Below are positions 12,501-27,600 of a DNA stretch of 64,000 nucleotides, in pieces; position 1 is the first letter of the stretch; every line of letters begins with the position of its first letter. The notes beneath the pieces are model-generated. The model had not been told where the DNA came from and made no database searches. It saw only the letters and a program-made list of their open reading frames with translations. The translations under genes were made by a program, and so were the position numbers. This DNA comes from Leptasterias polaris. Lineage: Eukaryota > Echinodermata > Asteroidea > Forcipulatida > Asteriidae. The DNA is taken from NCBI GenBank assembly GCA_037783415.1, contig JAZGTN010000181.1, forward strand, positions 1 to 64,000. The letters are read 5' to 3'.

Positions 12501-15500
12501 CCAATTTTTTTTCCAGATTTCATATCAGTGACTTATTCTCAACATTTTAAGCATAATTTTTCCCCCATAAAGAATAATTGACTGCCCTTATAGGGTGCAC
12601 TACTCTAAATCGACCAAAAATTCATGCGCCAAGCTACTTATCATAATTTGTAAACCCACAACTTATTTTTAATTATAACGTTTTGGGGGTCATGCAACTA
12701 ATAGAGTGTGTAATTATAAGAACTTATCACAACCTGGGGGTTCTGGGTTTCAAGTTTTGAGGAGATTTGATAAATTTGGGCTTTAAAGTTGGTCCTATTT
12801 AGCTTGGGAATTGGAGGAGTGCCTCATGAAAACTGGCGGCAAGTCGGTTTGGGAAAAAACACATTTTCGGGGGTGTTTTTTTCTTGGGTAATTAGCAAAA
12901 ATTCCAAACGGCTGACCTGCCAAAAATTGAAAAGAAATCTGAAGTTTAGTGGTCTGAAAATATATTTGATTGGTTTTCAAGAGGCTGAGAGACTTTTAAC
13001 TATTTTTTGAGAATTTTTGAATATTTAGCATTTATCATTGTTTGCTATGGGAGTCTATTTAGAGGGGTGAAACCTATAGATACAAAATGGTGGCGCCCGC
13101 TACACCCGTGTACCCGTGTGCTCAGTGTTGTTAATACGGTTATGTAGGCTTGAAACGACGACAGTAGTGTGTTGTATGGGGGCACTTTTCGTCAGTTGTT
13201 GCTGTGTTTACATTGAAAACATCATTCCTTTGGCTGTATTAACAGATAGTATATAGTAATAATGTTGCTATTTGTTCCTAAAATTACAAAACAACAGAAT
13301 AATTCAACGTTCCAAAGAAAGGTTTGCTGGGTTTGGTTTTTAGTGTAATACTATATCGACGAGTATGAGACTATCACGGTAAGTCACATTCAAGAAACTC
13401 AAGAATCTCAGTGGCTGGTTGATCAGGGGAAAGGTAGAGACAAACCATCAACAGACTATGTGAAGATGACATAGGCGGTGGGTGGTTGATATGGCATCAT
13501 GAATGTCAAGTTCCCGGGAACTGATTGCATGTGTGAAACCCTAGCCCTCGCAGCCAAAACCTTAGCCCTCAGCAAAAACCCACAGCCTACACCCAAACCC
13601 TAGCCATCGGCCAAAACCCTAGCCATCGGCACAGAAACCCTAGCCGTCGGCCCAAACCCTAGCATACACCCCAAACCCTATAGCCATCAGCCCAAAACCC
13701 TAGCTCTTAGTCTAAACCCTAGTTTACAGTCTTATCCTATTGTCCACAACTAACCGTATAGTATCTGGAACGGAATTTTGCAACATGCCCCGCCCACCCC
13801 CCGCCCACCCCTTTACCCCCCCCCCCTTAACAGCTAGCAACATGAAACTTGGAAGAACAATAAATGTGGTAAAATGTGTTTGTTTGTTGGGAACTTTGTT
13901 ATAAAGTTCACAATTTTAAACTCAATATGAATACATGGTTAGAAAAGTTGGAGGGAAAGCAAAAACGCCCCCCCCCCCAACTCAAGGCCCCCTTCCAACC
14001 TGTTTCCCTTTTTACCGCTTATCCACAATAATTAACCCCCTCTTGTCGATTAATTAAATATTTTGTAATGTTTTTAGAATCTTATTACGAAAAAGAGACA
14101 TGTTAATAACTTTTTGAGGGAAGATTTGGACGTAACTTCCAAGTATTCAATATAATGTACACAGTGTGTCATGCAGGTTTTTCCTCTCACATTGCTTAAA
14201 GTACATGTAAATGCTTCAACATGTTTGACCTTGTTGTAGACAAACGCAATAAAATATTCCAATTTTTTTTCCAGATTTCATATCAGTGACTTATTCTCAA
14301 CATTTTAAGCATAATTTTTCCCCCATAAAGAATAATTGACTGCCCTTATAGGGTGCACTACTCTAAATCGACCAAAAATTCATGCGCCAAGCTACTTATC
14401 ATAATTTGTAAACCCACAACTTATTTTTAATTATAACGTTTTGGGGGTCATGCAACTAATAGAGTGTGTAATTATAAGAACTTATCACAACCTGGGGGTT
14501 CTGGGTTTCAAGTTTTGAGGAGATTTGATAAATTTGGGCTTTAAAGTTGGTCCTATTTAGCTTGGGAATTGGAGGAGTGCCTCATGAAAACTGGCGGCAA
14601 GTCGGTTTGGGAAAAAACACATTTTCGGGGGTGTTTTTTTCTTGGGTAATTAGCAAAAATTCCAAACGGCTGACCTGCCAAAAATTGAAAAGAAATCTGA
14701 AGTTTAGTGGTCTGAAAATATATTTGATTGGTTTTCAAGAGGCTGAGAGACTTTTAACTATTTTTTGAGAATTTTTGAATATTTAGCATTTATCATTGTT
14801 TGCTATGGGAGTCTATTTAGAGGGGTGAAACCTATAGATACAAAATGGTGGCGCCCGCTACACCCGTGTACCCGTGTGCTCAGTGTTGTTAATACGGTTA
14901 TGTAGGCTTGAAACGACGACAGTAGTGTGTTGTATGGGGGCACTTTTCGTCAGTTGTTGCTGTGTTTACATTGAAAACATCATTCCTTTGGCTGTATTAA
15001 CAGATAGTATATAGTAATAATGTTGCTATTTGTTCCTAAAATTACAAAACAACAGAATAATTCAACGTTCCAAAGAAAGGTTTGCTGGGTTTGGTTTTTA
15101 GTGTAATACTATATCGACGAGTATGAGACTATCACGGTAAGTCACATTCAAGAAACTCAAGAATCTCAGTGGCTGGTTGATCAGGGGAAAGGTAGAGACA
15201 AACCATCAACAGACTATGTGAAGATGACATAGGCGGTGGGTGGTTGATATGGCATCATGAATGTCAAGTTCCCGGGAACTGATTGCATGTGTGAAACCCT
15301 AGCCCTCGCAGCCAAAACCTTAGCCCTCAGCAAAAACCCACAGCCTACACCCAAACCCTAGCCATCGGCCAAAACCCTAGCCATCGGCACAGAAACCCTA
15401 GCCGTCGGCCCAAACCCTAGCATACACCCCAAACCCTATAGCCATCAGCCCAAAACCCTAGCTCTTAGTCTAAACCCTAGTTTACAGTCTTATCCTATTG

Positions 15501-15854
15501 TCCACAACTAACCGTATAGTATCTGGAACGGAATTTTGCAACATGCCCCGCCCACCCCCCGCCCACCCCTTTACCCCCCCCCCCCCCCCCTTAACAGCTA
15601 GCAACATGAAACTTGGAAGAACAATAAATGTGGTAAAATGTGTTTGTTTGTTGGGAACTTTGTTATAAAGTTCACAATTTTAAACTCAATATGAATACAT
15701 GGTTAGAAAAGTTGGAGGGAAAGCAAAAACGCCCCCCCCCCCCCAACTCAAGGCCCCCTTCCAACCTGTTTCCCTTTTTACCGCTTATCCACAATAATTA
15801 ACCCCCTCTTGTCGATTAATTAAATATTTTGTAATGTTTTTAGAATCTTATTAC

Positions 15855-17615
15855 GAAAAAGAGACATGTTAATAACTTTTTGAGGGAAGATTTGGACGTA
15901 ACTTCCAAGTATTCAATATAATGTACACAGTGTGTCATGCAGGTTTTTCCTCTCACATTGCTTAAAGTACATGTAAATGCTTCAACATGTTTGACCTTGT
16001 TGTAGACAAACGCAATAAAATATTCCAATTTTTTTTCCAGATTTCATATCAGTGACTTATTCTCAACATTTTAAGCATAATTTTTCCCCCATAAAGAATA
16101 ATTGACTGCCCTTATAGGGTGCACTACTCTAAATCGACCAAAAATTCATGCGCCAAGCTACTTATCATAATTTGTAAACCCACAACTTATTTTTAATTAT
16201 AACGTTTTGGGGGTCATGCAACTAATAGAGTGTGTAATTATAAGAACTTATCACAACCTGGGGGTTCTGGGTTTCAAGTTTTGAGGAGATTTGATAAATT
16301 TGGGCTTTAAAGTTGGTCCTATTTAGCTTGGGAATTGGAGGAGTGCCTCATGAAAACTGGCGGCAAGTCGGTTTGGGAAAAAACACATTTTCGGGGGTGT
16401 TTTTTTCTTGGGTAATTAGCAAAAATTCCAAACGGCTGACCTGCCAAAAATTGAAAAGAAATCTGAAGTTTAGTGGTCTGAAAATATATTTGATTGGTTT
16501 TCAAGAGGCTGAGAGACTTTTAACTATTTTTTGAGAATTTTTGAATATTTAGCATTTATCATTGTTTGCTATGGGAGTCTATTTAGAGGGGTGAAACCTA
16601 TAGATACAAAATGGTGGCGCCCGCTACACCCGTGTACCCGTGTGCTCAGTGTTGTTAATACGGTTATGTAGGCTTGAAACGACGACAGTAGTGTGTTGTA
16701 TGGGGGCACTTTTCGTCAGTTGTTGCTGTGTTTACATTGAAAACATCATTCCTTTGGCTGTATTAACAGATAGTATATAGTAATAATGTTGCTATTTGTT
16801 CCTAAAATTACAAAACAACAGAATAATTCAACGTTCCAAAGAAAGGTTTGCTGGGTTTGGTTTTTAGTGTAATACTATATCGACGAGTATGAGACTATCA
16901 CGGTAAGTCACATTCAAGAAACTCAAGAATCTCAGTGGCTGGTTGATCAGGGGAAAGGTAGAGACAAACCATCAACAGACTATGTGAAGATGACATAGGC
17001 GGTGGGTGGTTGATATGGCATCATGAATGTCAAGTTCCCGGGAACTGATTGCATGTGTGAAACCCTAGCCCTCGCAGCCAAAACCTTAGCCCTCAGCAAA
17101 AACCCACAGCCTACACCCAAACCCTAGCCATCGGCCAAAACCCTAGCCATCGGCACAGAAACCCTAGCCGTCGGCCCAAACCCTAGCATACACCCCAAAC
17201 CCTATAGCCATCAGCCCAAAACCCTAGCTCTTAGTCTAAACCCTAGTTTACAGTCTTATCCTATTGTCCACAACTAACCGTATAGTATCTGGAACGGAAT
17301 TTTGCAACATGCCCCGCCCACCCCCGCCCACCCCTTTACCCCCCCCCCCCCTTAACAGCTAGCAACATGAAACTTGGAAGAACAATAAATGTGGTAAAAT
17401 GTGTTTGTTTGTTGGGAACTTTGTTATAAAGTTCACAATTTTAAACTCAATATGAATACATGGTTAGAAAAGTTGGAGGGAAAGCAAAAACGCCCCCCCC
17501 CCCCCAACTCAAGGCCCCCTTCCAACCTGTTTCCCTTTTTACCGCTTATCCACAATAATTAACCCCCTCTTGTCGATTAATTAAATATTTTGTAATGTTT
17601 TTAGAATCTTATTAC
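15855..17615. repeat. Unit 10, one C lost in the C-rich block
   Basis: The block before poly-C tract 1 reads CACCCCCGCCC instead of CACCCCCCGCCC (near 17310-17330). The unit is 1761 bp, one less than its C-run lengths of 13 and 13 predict. Confidence 0.85.
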
Positions 17616-19374
17616 GAAAAAGAGACATGTTAATAACTTTTTGAGGGAAGATTTGGACGTAACTTCCAAGTATTCAATATAATGTACACAGTGTGTCATG
17701 CAGGTTTTTCCTCTCACATTGCTTAAAGTACATGTAAATGCTTCAACATGTTTGACCTTGTTGTAGACAAACGCAATAAAATATTCCAATTTTTTTTCCA
17801 GATTTCATATCAGTGACTTATTCTCAACATTTTAAGCATAATTTTTCCCCCATAAAGAATAATTGACTGCCCTTATAGGGTGCACTACTCTAAATCGACC
17901 AAAAATTCATGCGCCAAGCTACTTATCATAATTTGTAAACCCACAACTTATTTTTAATTATAACGTTTTGGGGGTCATGCAACTAATAGAGTGTGTAATT
18001 ATAAGAACTTATCACAACCTGGGGGTTCTGGGTTTCAAGTTTTGAGGAGATTTGATAAATTTGGGCTTTAAAGTTGGTCCTATTTAGCTTGGGAATTGGA
18101 GGAGTGCCTCATGAAAACTGGCGGCAAGTCGGTTTGGGAAAAAACACATTTTCGGGGGTGTTTTTTTCTTGGGTAATTAGCAAAAATTCCAAACGGCTGA
18201 CCTGCCAAAAATTGAAAAGAAATCTGAAGTTTAGTGGTCTGAAAATATATTTGATTGGTTTTCAAGAGGCTGAGAGACTTTTAACTATTTTTTGAGAATT
18301 TTTGAATATTTAGCATTTATCATTGTTTGCTATGGGAGTCTATTTAGAGGGGTGAAACCTATAGATACAAAATGGTGGCGCCCGCTACACCCGTGTACTC
18401 GTGTGCTCAGTGTTGTTAATACGGTTATGTAGGCTTGAAACGACGACAGTAGTGTGTTGTATGGGGGCACTTTTCGTCAGTTGTTGCTGTGTTTACATTG
18501 AAAACATCATTCCTTTGGCTGTATTAACAGATAGTATATAGTAATAATGTTGCTATTTGTTCCTAAAATTACAAAACAACAGAATAATTCAACGTTCCAA
18601 AGAAAGGTTTGCTGGGTTTGGTTTTTAGTGTAATACTATATCGACGAGTATGAGACTATCACGGTAAGTCACATTCAAGAAACTCAAGAATCTCAGTGGC
18701 TGGTTGATCAGGGGAAAGGTAGAGACAAACCATCAACAGACTATGTGAAGATGACATAGGCGGTGGGTGGTTGATATGGCATCATGAATGTCAAGTTCCC
18801 GGGAACTGATTGCATGTGTGAAACCCTAGCCCTCGCAGCCAAAACCTTAGCCCTCAGCAAAAACCCACAGCCTACACCCAAACCCTAGCCATCGGCCAAA
18901 ACCCTAGCCATCGGCACAGAAACCCTAGCCGTCGGCCCAAACCCTAGCATACACCCCAAACCCTATAGCCATCAGCCCAAAACCCTAGCTCTTAGTCTAA
19001 ACCCTAGTTTACAGTCTTATCCTATTGTCCACAACTAACCGTATAGTATCTGGAACGGAATTTTGCAACATGCCCCGCCCACCCCCCGCCCACCCCTTTA
19101 CCCCCCCCCCCCTTAACAGCTAGCAACATGAAACTTGGAAGAACAATAAATGTGGTAAAATGTGTTTGTTTGTTGGGAACTTTGTTATAAAGTTCACAAT
19201 TTTAAACTCAATATGAATACATGGTTAGAAAAGTTGGAGGGAAAGCAAAAACGCCCCCCCCCCCAACTCAAGGCCCCCTTCCAACCTGTTTCCCTTTTTA
19301 CCGCTTATCCACAATAATTAACCCCCTCTTGTCGATTAATTAAATATTTTGTAATGTTTTTAGAATCTTATTAC
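17616..19374. repeat. Unit 11, C-to-T variant at 18399
   Basis: The second copy of the doubled 8-mer reads ACTCGTGT. The same substitution is found only in unit 14 among the units I compared. The poly-C lengths of the two units are also the same (12 and 11). Confidence 0.9.
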
Positions 19375-22300
19375 GAAAAAGAGACATGTTAATAACTTTT
19401 TGAGGGAAGATTTGGACGTAACTTCCAAGTATTCAATATAATGTACACAGTGTGTCATGCAGGTTTTTCCTCTCACATTGCTTAAAGTACATGTAAATGC
19501 TTCAACATGTTTGACCTTGTTGTAGACAAACGCAATAAAATATTCCAATTTTTTTTCCAGATTTCATATCAGTGACTTATTCTCAACATTTTAAGCATAA
19601 TTTTTCCCCCATAAAGAATAATTGACTGCCCTTATAGGGTGCACTACTCTAAATCGACCAAAAATTCATGCGCCAAGCTACTTATCATAATTTGTAAACC
19701 CACAACTTATTTTTAATTATAACGTTTTGGGGGTCATGCAACTAATAGAGTGTGTAATTATAAGAACTTATCACAACCTGGGGGTTCTGGGTTTCAAGTT
19801 TTGAGGAGATTTGATAAATTTGGGCTTTAAAGTTGGTCCTATTTAGCTTGGGAATTGGAGGAGTGCCTCATGAAAACTGGCGGCAAGTCGGTTTGGGAAA
19901 AAACACATTTTCGGGGGTGTTTTTTTCTTGGGTAATTAGCAAAAATTCCAAACGGCTGACCTGCCAAAAATTGAAAAGAAATCTGAAGTTTAGTGGTCTG
20001 AAAATATATTTGATTGGTTTTCAAGAGGCTGAGAGACTTTTAACTATTTTTTGAGAATTTTTGAATATTTAGCATTTATCATTGTTTGCTATGGGAGTCT
20101 ATTTAGAGGGGTGAAACCTATAGATACAAAATGGTGGCGCCCGCTACACCCGTGTACCCGTGTGCTCAGTGTTGTTAATACGGTTATGTAGGCTTGAAAC
20201 GACGACAGTAGTGTGTTGTATGGGGGCACTTTTCGTCAGTTGTTGCTGTGTTTACATTGAAAACATCATTCCTTTGGCTGTATTAACAGATAGTATATAG
20301 TAATAATGTTGCTATTTGTTCCTAAAATTACAAAACAACAGAATAATTCAACGTTCCAAAGAAAGGTTTGCTGGGTTTGGTTTTTAGTGTAATACTATAT
20401 CGACGAGTATGAGACTATCACGGTAAGTCACATTCAAGAAACTCAAGAATCTCAGTGGCTGGTTGATCAGGGGAAAGGTAGAGACAAACCATCAACAGAC
20501 TATGTGAAGATGACATAGGCGGTGGGTGGTTGATATGGCATCATGAATGTCAAGTTCCCGGGAACTGATTGCATGTGTGAAACCCTAGCCCTCGCAGCCA
20601 AAACCTTAGCCCTCAGCAAAAACCCACAGCCTACACCCAAACCCTAGCCATCGGCCAAAACCCTAGCCATCGGCACAGAAACCCTAGCCGTCGGCCCAAA
20701 CCCTAGCATACACCCCAAACCCTATAGCCATCAGCCCAAAACCCTAGCTCTTAGTCTAAACCCTAGTTTACAGTCTTATCCTATTGTCCACAACTAACCG
20801 TATAGTATCTGGAACGGAATTTTGCAACATGCCCCGCCCACCCCCCGCCCACCCCTTTACCCCCCCCCCCCCTTAACAGCTAGCAACATGAAACTTGGAA
20901 GAACAATAAATGTGGTAAAATGTGTTTGTTTGTTGGGAACTTTGTTATAAAGTTCACAATTTTAAACTCAATATGAATACATGGTTAGAAAAGTTGGAGG
21001 GAAAGCAAAAACGCCCCCCCCCCCCAACTCAAGGCCCCCTTCCAACCTGTTTCCCTTTTTACCGCTTATCCACAATAATTAACCCCCTCTTGTCGATTAA
21101 TTAAATATTTTGTAATGTTTTTAGAATCTTATTACGAAAAAGAGACATGTTAATAACTTTTTGAGGGAAGATTTGGACGTAACTTCCAAGTATTCAATAT
21201 AATGTACACAGTGTGTCATGCAGGTTTTTCCTCTCACATTGCTTAAAGTACATGTAAATGCTTCAACATGTTTGACCTTGTTGTAGACAAACGCAATAAA
21301 ATATTCCAATTTTTTTTCCAGATTTCATATCAGTGACTTATTCTCAACATTTTAAGCATAATTTTTCCCCCATAAAGAATAATTGACTGCCCTTATAGGG
21401 TGCACTACTCTAAATCGACCAAAAATTCATGCGCCAAGCTACTTATCATAATTTGTAAACCCACAACTTATTTTTAATTATAACGTTTTGGGGGTCATGC
21501 AACTAATAGAGTGTGTAATTATAAGAACTTATCACAACCTGGGGGTTCTGGGTTTCAAGTTTTGAGGAGATTTGATAAATTTGGGCTTTAAAGTTGGTCC
21601 TATTTAGCTTGGGAATTGGAGGAGTGCCTCATGAAAACTGGCGGCAAGTCGGTTTGGGAAAAAACACATTTTCGGGGGTGTTTTTTTCTTGGGTAATTAG
21701 CAAAAATTCCAAACGGCTGACCTGCCAAAAATTGAAAAGAAATCTGAAGTTTAGTGGTCTGAAAATATATTTGATTGGTTTTCAAGAGGCTGAGAGACTT
21801 TTAACTATTTTTTGAGAATTTTTGAATATTTAGCATTTATCATTGTTTGCTATGGGAGTCTATTTAGAGGGGTGAAACCTATAGATACAAAATGGTGGCG
21901 CCCGCTACACCCGTGTACCCGTGTGCTCAGTGTTGTTAATACGGTTATGTAGGCTTGAAACGACGACAGTAGTGTGTTGTATGGGGGCACTTTTCGTCAG
22001 TTGTTGCTGTGTTTACATTGAAAACATCATTCCTTTGGCTGTATTAACAGATAGTATATAGTAATAATGTTGCTATTTGTTCCTAAAATTACAAAACAAC
22101 AGAATAATTCAACGTTCCAAAGAAAGGTTTGCTGGGTTTGGTTTTTAGTGTAATACTATATCGACGAGTATGAGACTATCACGGTAAGTCACATTCAAGA
22201 AACTCAAGAATCTCAGTGGCTGGTTGATCAGGGGAAAGGTAGAGACAAACCATCAACAGACTATGTGAAGATGACATAGGCGGTGGGTGGTTGATATGGC

Positions 22301-22894
22301 ATCATGAATGTCAAGTTCCCGGGAACTGATTGCATGTGTGAAACCCTAGCCCTCGCAGCCAAAACCTTAGCCCTCAGCAAAAACCCACAGCCTACACCCA
22401 AACCCTAGCCATCGGCCAAAACCCTAGCCATCGGCACAGAAACCCTAGCCGTCGGCCCAAACCCTAGCATACACCCCAAACCCTATAGCCATCAGCCCAA
22501 AACCCTAGCTCTTAGTCTAAACCCTAGTTTACAGTCTTATCCTATTGTCCACAACTAACCGTATAGTATCTGGAACGGAATTTTGCAACATGCCCCGCCC
22601 ACCCCCCGCCCACCCCTTTACCCCCCCCCCCCTTAACAGCTAGCAACATGAAACTTGGAAGAACAATAAATGTGGTAAAATGTGTTTGTTTGTTGGGAAC
22701 TTTGTTATAAAGTTCACAATTTTAAACTCAATATGAATACATGGTTAGAAAAGTTGGAGGGAAAGCAAAAACGCCCCCCCCCCCAACTCAAGGCCCCCTT
22801 CCAACCTGTTTCCCTTTTTACCGCTTATCCACAATAATTAACCCCCTCTTGTCGATTAATTAAATATTTTGTAATGTTTTTAGAATCTTATTAC

Positions 22895-24653
22895 GAAAAA
22901 GAGACATGTTAATAACTTTTTGAGGGAAGATTTGGACGTAACTTCCAAGTATTCAATATAATGTACACAGTGTGTCATGCAGGTTTTTCCTCTCACATTG
23001 CTTAAAGTACATGTAAATGCTTCAACATGTTTGACCTTGTTGTAGACAAACGCAATAAAATATTCCAATTTTTTTTCCAGATTTCATATCAGTGACTTAT
23101 TCTCAACATTTTAAGCATAATTTTTCCCCCATAAAGAATAATTGACTGCCCTTATAGGGTGCACTACTCTAAATCGACCAAAAATTCATGCGCCAAGCTA
23201 CTTATCATAATTTGTAAACCCACAACTTATTTTTAATTATAACGTTTTGGGGGTCATGCAACTAATAGAGTGTGTAATTATAAGAACTTATCACAACCTG
23301 GGGGTTCTGGGTTTCAAGTTTTGAGGAGATTTGATAAATTTGGGCTTTAAAGTTGGTCCTATTTAGCTTGGGAATTGGAGGAGTGCCTCATGAAAACTGG
23401 CGGCAAGTCGGTTTGGGAAAAAACACATTTTCGGGGGTGTTTTTTTCTTGGGTAATTAGCAAAAATTCCAAACGGCTGACCTGCCAAAAATTGAAAAGAA
23501 ATCTGAAGTTTAGTGGTCTGAAAATATATTTGATTGGTTTTCAAGAGGCTGAGAGACTTTTAACTATTTTTTGAGAATTTTTGAATATTTAGCATTTATC
23601 ATTGTTTGCTATGGGAGTCTATTTAGAGGGGTGAAACCTATAGATACAAAATGGTGGCGCCCGCTACACCCGTGTACTCGTGTGCTCAGTGTTGTTAATA
23701 CGGTTATGTAGGCTTGAAACGACGACAGTAGTGTGTTGTATGGGGGCACTTTTCGTCAGTTGTTGCTGTGTTTACATTGAAAACATCATTCCTTTGGCTG
23801 TATTAACAGATAGTATATAGTAATAATGTTGCTATTTGTTCCTAAAATTACAAAACAACAGAATAATTCAACGTTCCAAAGAAAGGTTTGCTGGGTTTGG
23901 TTTTTAGTGTAATACTATATCGACGAGTATGAGACTATCACGGTAAGTCACATTCAAGAAACTCAAGAATCTCAGTGGCTGGTTGATCAGGGGAAAGGTA
24001 GAGACAAACCATCAACAGACTATGTGAAGATGACATAGGCGGTGGGTGGTTGATATGGCATCATGAATGTCAAGTTCCCGGGAACTGATTGCATGTGTGA
24101 AACCCTAGCCCTCGCAGCCAAAACCTTAGCCCTCAGCAAAAACCCACAGCCTACACCCAAACCCTAGCCATCGGCCAAAACCCTAGCCATCGGCACAGAA
24201 ACCCTAGCCGTCGGCCCAAACCCTAGCATACACCCCAAACCCTATAGCCATCAGCCCAAAACCCTAGCTCTTAGTCTAAACCCTAGTTTACAGTCTTATC
24301 CTATTGTCCACAACTAACCGTATAGTATCTGGAACGGAATTTTGCAACATGCCCCGCCCACCCCCCGCCCACCCCTTTACCCCCCCCCCCCTTAACAGCT
24401 AGCAACATGAAACTTGGAAGAACAATAAATGTGGTAAAATGTGTTTGTTTGTTGGGAACTTTGTTATAAAGTTCACAATTTTAAACTCAATATGAATACA
24501 TGGTTAGAAAAGTTGGAGGGAAAGCAAAAACGCCCCCCCCCCCAACTCAAGGCCCCCTTCCAACCTGTTTCCCTTTTTACCGCTTATCCACAATAATTAA
24601 CCCCCTCTTGTCGATTAATTAAATATTTTGTAATGTTTTTAGAATCTTATTAC
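22895..24653. repeat. Unit 14, C-to-T variant at 23678
   Basis: This unit carries the variant of unit 11, exactly 5279 bp or three units downstream. The intervening units 12 and 13 have the common base. Poly-C lengths are 12 and 11. Confidence 0.9.
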
Positions 24654-27600
24654 GAAAAAGAGACATGTTAATAACTTTTTGAGGGAAGATTTGGACGTAA
24701 CTTCCAAGTATTCAATATAATGTACACAGTGTGTCATGCAGGTTTTTCCTCTCACATTGCTTAAAGTACATGTAAATGCTTCAACATGTTTGACCTTGTT
24801 GTAGACAAACGCAATAAAATATTCCAATTTTTTTTCCAGATTTCATATCAGTGACTTATTCTCAACATTTTAAGCATAATTTTTCCCCCATAAAGAATAA
24901 TTGACTGCCCTTATAGGGTGCACTACTCTAAATCGACCAAAAATTCATGCGCCAAGCTACTTATCATAATTTGTAAACCCACAACTTATTTTTAATTATA
25001 ACGTTTTGGGGGTCATGCAACTAATAGAGTGTGTAATTATAAGAACTTATCACAACCTGGGGGTTCTGGGTTTCAAGTTTTGAGGAGATTTGATAAATTT
25101 GGGCTTTAAAGTTGGTCCTATTTAGCTTGGGAATTGGAGGAGTGCCTCATGAAAACTGGCGGCAAGTCGGTTTGGGAAAAAACACATTTTCGGGGGTGTT
25201 TTTTTCTTGGGTAATTAGCAAAAATTCCAAACGGCTGACCTGCCAAAAATTGAAAAGAAATCTGAAGTTTAGTGGTCTGAAAATATATTTGATTGGTTTT
25301 CAAGAGGCTGAGAGACTTTTAACTATTTTTTGAGAATTTTTGAATATTTAGCATTTATCATTGTTTGCTATGGGAGTCTATTTAGAGGGGTGAAACCTAT
25401 AGATACAAAATGGTGGCGCCCGCTACACCCGTGTACCCGTGTGCTCAGTGTTGTTAATACGGTTATGTAGGCTTGAAACGACGACAGTAGTGTGTTGTAT
25501 GGGGGCACTTTTCGTCAGTTGTTGCTGTGTTTACATTGAAAACATCATTCCTTTGGCTGTATTAACAGATAGTATATAGTAATAATGTTGCTATTTGTTC
25601 CTAAAATTACAAAACAACAGAATAATTCAACGTTCCAAAGAAAGGTTTGCTGGGTTTGGTTTTTAGTGTAATACTATATCGACGAGTATGAGACTATCAC
25701 GGTAAGTCACATTCAAGAAACTCAAGAATCTCAGTGGCTGGTTGATCAGGGGAAAGGTAGAGACAAACCATCAACAGACTATGTGAAGATGACATAGGCG
25801 GTGGGTGGTTGATATGGCATCATGAATGTCAAGTTCCCGGGAACTGATTGCATGTGTGAAACCCTAGCCCTCGCAGCCAAAACCTTAGCCCTCAGCAAAA
25901 ACCCACAGCCTACACCCAAACCCTAGCCATCGGCCAAAACCCTAGCCATCGGCACAGAAACCCTAGCCGTCGGCCCAAACCCTAGCATACACCCCAAACC
26001 CTATAGCCATCAGCCCAAAACCCTAGCTCTTAGTCTAAACCCTAGTTTACAGTCTTATCCTATTGTCCACAACTAACCGTATAGTATCTGGAACGGAATT
26101 TTGCAACATGCCCCGCCCACCCCCCGCCCACCCCTTTACCCCCCCCCCCCCTTAACAGCTAGCAACATGAAACTTGGAAGAACAATAAATGTGGTAAAAT
26201 GTGTTTGTTTGTTGGGAACTTTGTTATAAAGTTCACAATTTTAAACTCAATATGAATACATGGTTAGAAAAGTTGGAGGGAAAGCAAAAACGCCCCCCCC
26301 CCCCCCAACTCAAGGCCCCCTTCCAACCTGTTTCCCTTTTTACCGCTTATCCACAATAATTAACCCCCTCTTGTCGATTAATTAAATATTTTGTAATGTT
26401 TTTAGAATCTTATTACGAAAAAGAGACATGTTAATAACTTTTTGAGGGAAGATTTGGACGTAACTTCCAAGTATTCAATATAATGTACACAGTGTGTCAT
26501 GCAGGTTTTTCCTCTCACATTGCTTAAAGTACATGTAAATGCTTCAACATGTTTGACCTTGTTGTAGACAAACGCAATAAAATATTCCAATTTTTTTTCC
26601 AGATTTCATATCAGTGACTTATTCTCAACATTTTAAGCATAATTTTTCCCCCATAAAGAATAATTGACTGCCCTTATAGGGTGCACTACTCTAAATCGAC
26701 CAAAAATTCATGCGCCAAGCTACTTATCATAATTTGTAAACCCACAACTTATTTTTAATTATAACGTTTTGGGGGTCATGCAACTAATAGAGTGTGTAAT
26801 TATAAGAACTTATCACAACCTGGGGGTTCTGGGTTTCAAGTTTTGAGGAGATTTGATAAATTTGGGCTTTAAAGTTGGTCCTATTTAGCTTGGGAATTGG
26901 AGGAGTGCCTCATGAAAACTGGCGGCAAGTCGGTTTGGGAAAAAACACATTTTCGGGGGTGTTTTTTTCTTGGGTAATTAGCAAAAATTCCAAACGGCTG
27001 ACCTGCCAAAAATTGAAAAGAAATCTGAAGTTTAGTGGTCTGAAAATATATTTGATTGGTTTTCAAGAGGCTGAGAGACTTTTAACTATTTTTTGAGAAT
27101 TTTTGAATATTTAGCATTTATCATTGTTTGCTATGGGAGTCTATTTAGAGGGGTGAAACCTATAGATACAAAATGGTGGCGCCCGCTACACCCGTGTACC
27201 CGTGTGCTCAGTGTTGTTAATACGGTTATGTAGGCTTGAAACGACGACAGTAGTGTGTTGTATGGGGGCACTTTTCGTCAGTTGTTGCTGTGTTTACATT
27301 GAAAACATCATTCCTTTGGCTGTATTAACAGATAGTATATAGTAATAATGTTGCTATTTGTTCCTAAAATTACAAAACAACAGAATAATTCAACGTTCCA
27401 AAGAAAGGTTTGCTGGGTTTGGTTTTTAGTGTAATACTATATCGACGAGTATGAGACTATCACGGTAAGTCACATTCAAGAAACTCAAGAATCTCAGTGG
27501 CTGGTTGATCAGGGGAAAGGTAGAGACAAACCATCAACAGACTATGTGAAGATGACATAGGCGGTGGGTGGTTGATATGGCATCATGAATGTCAAGTTCC

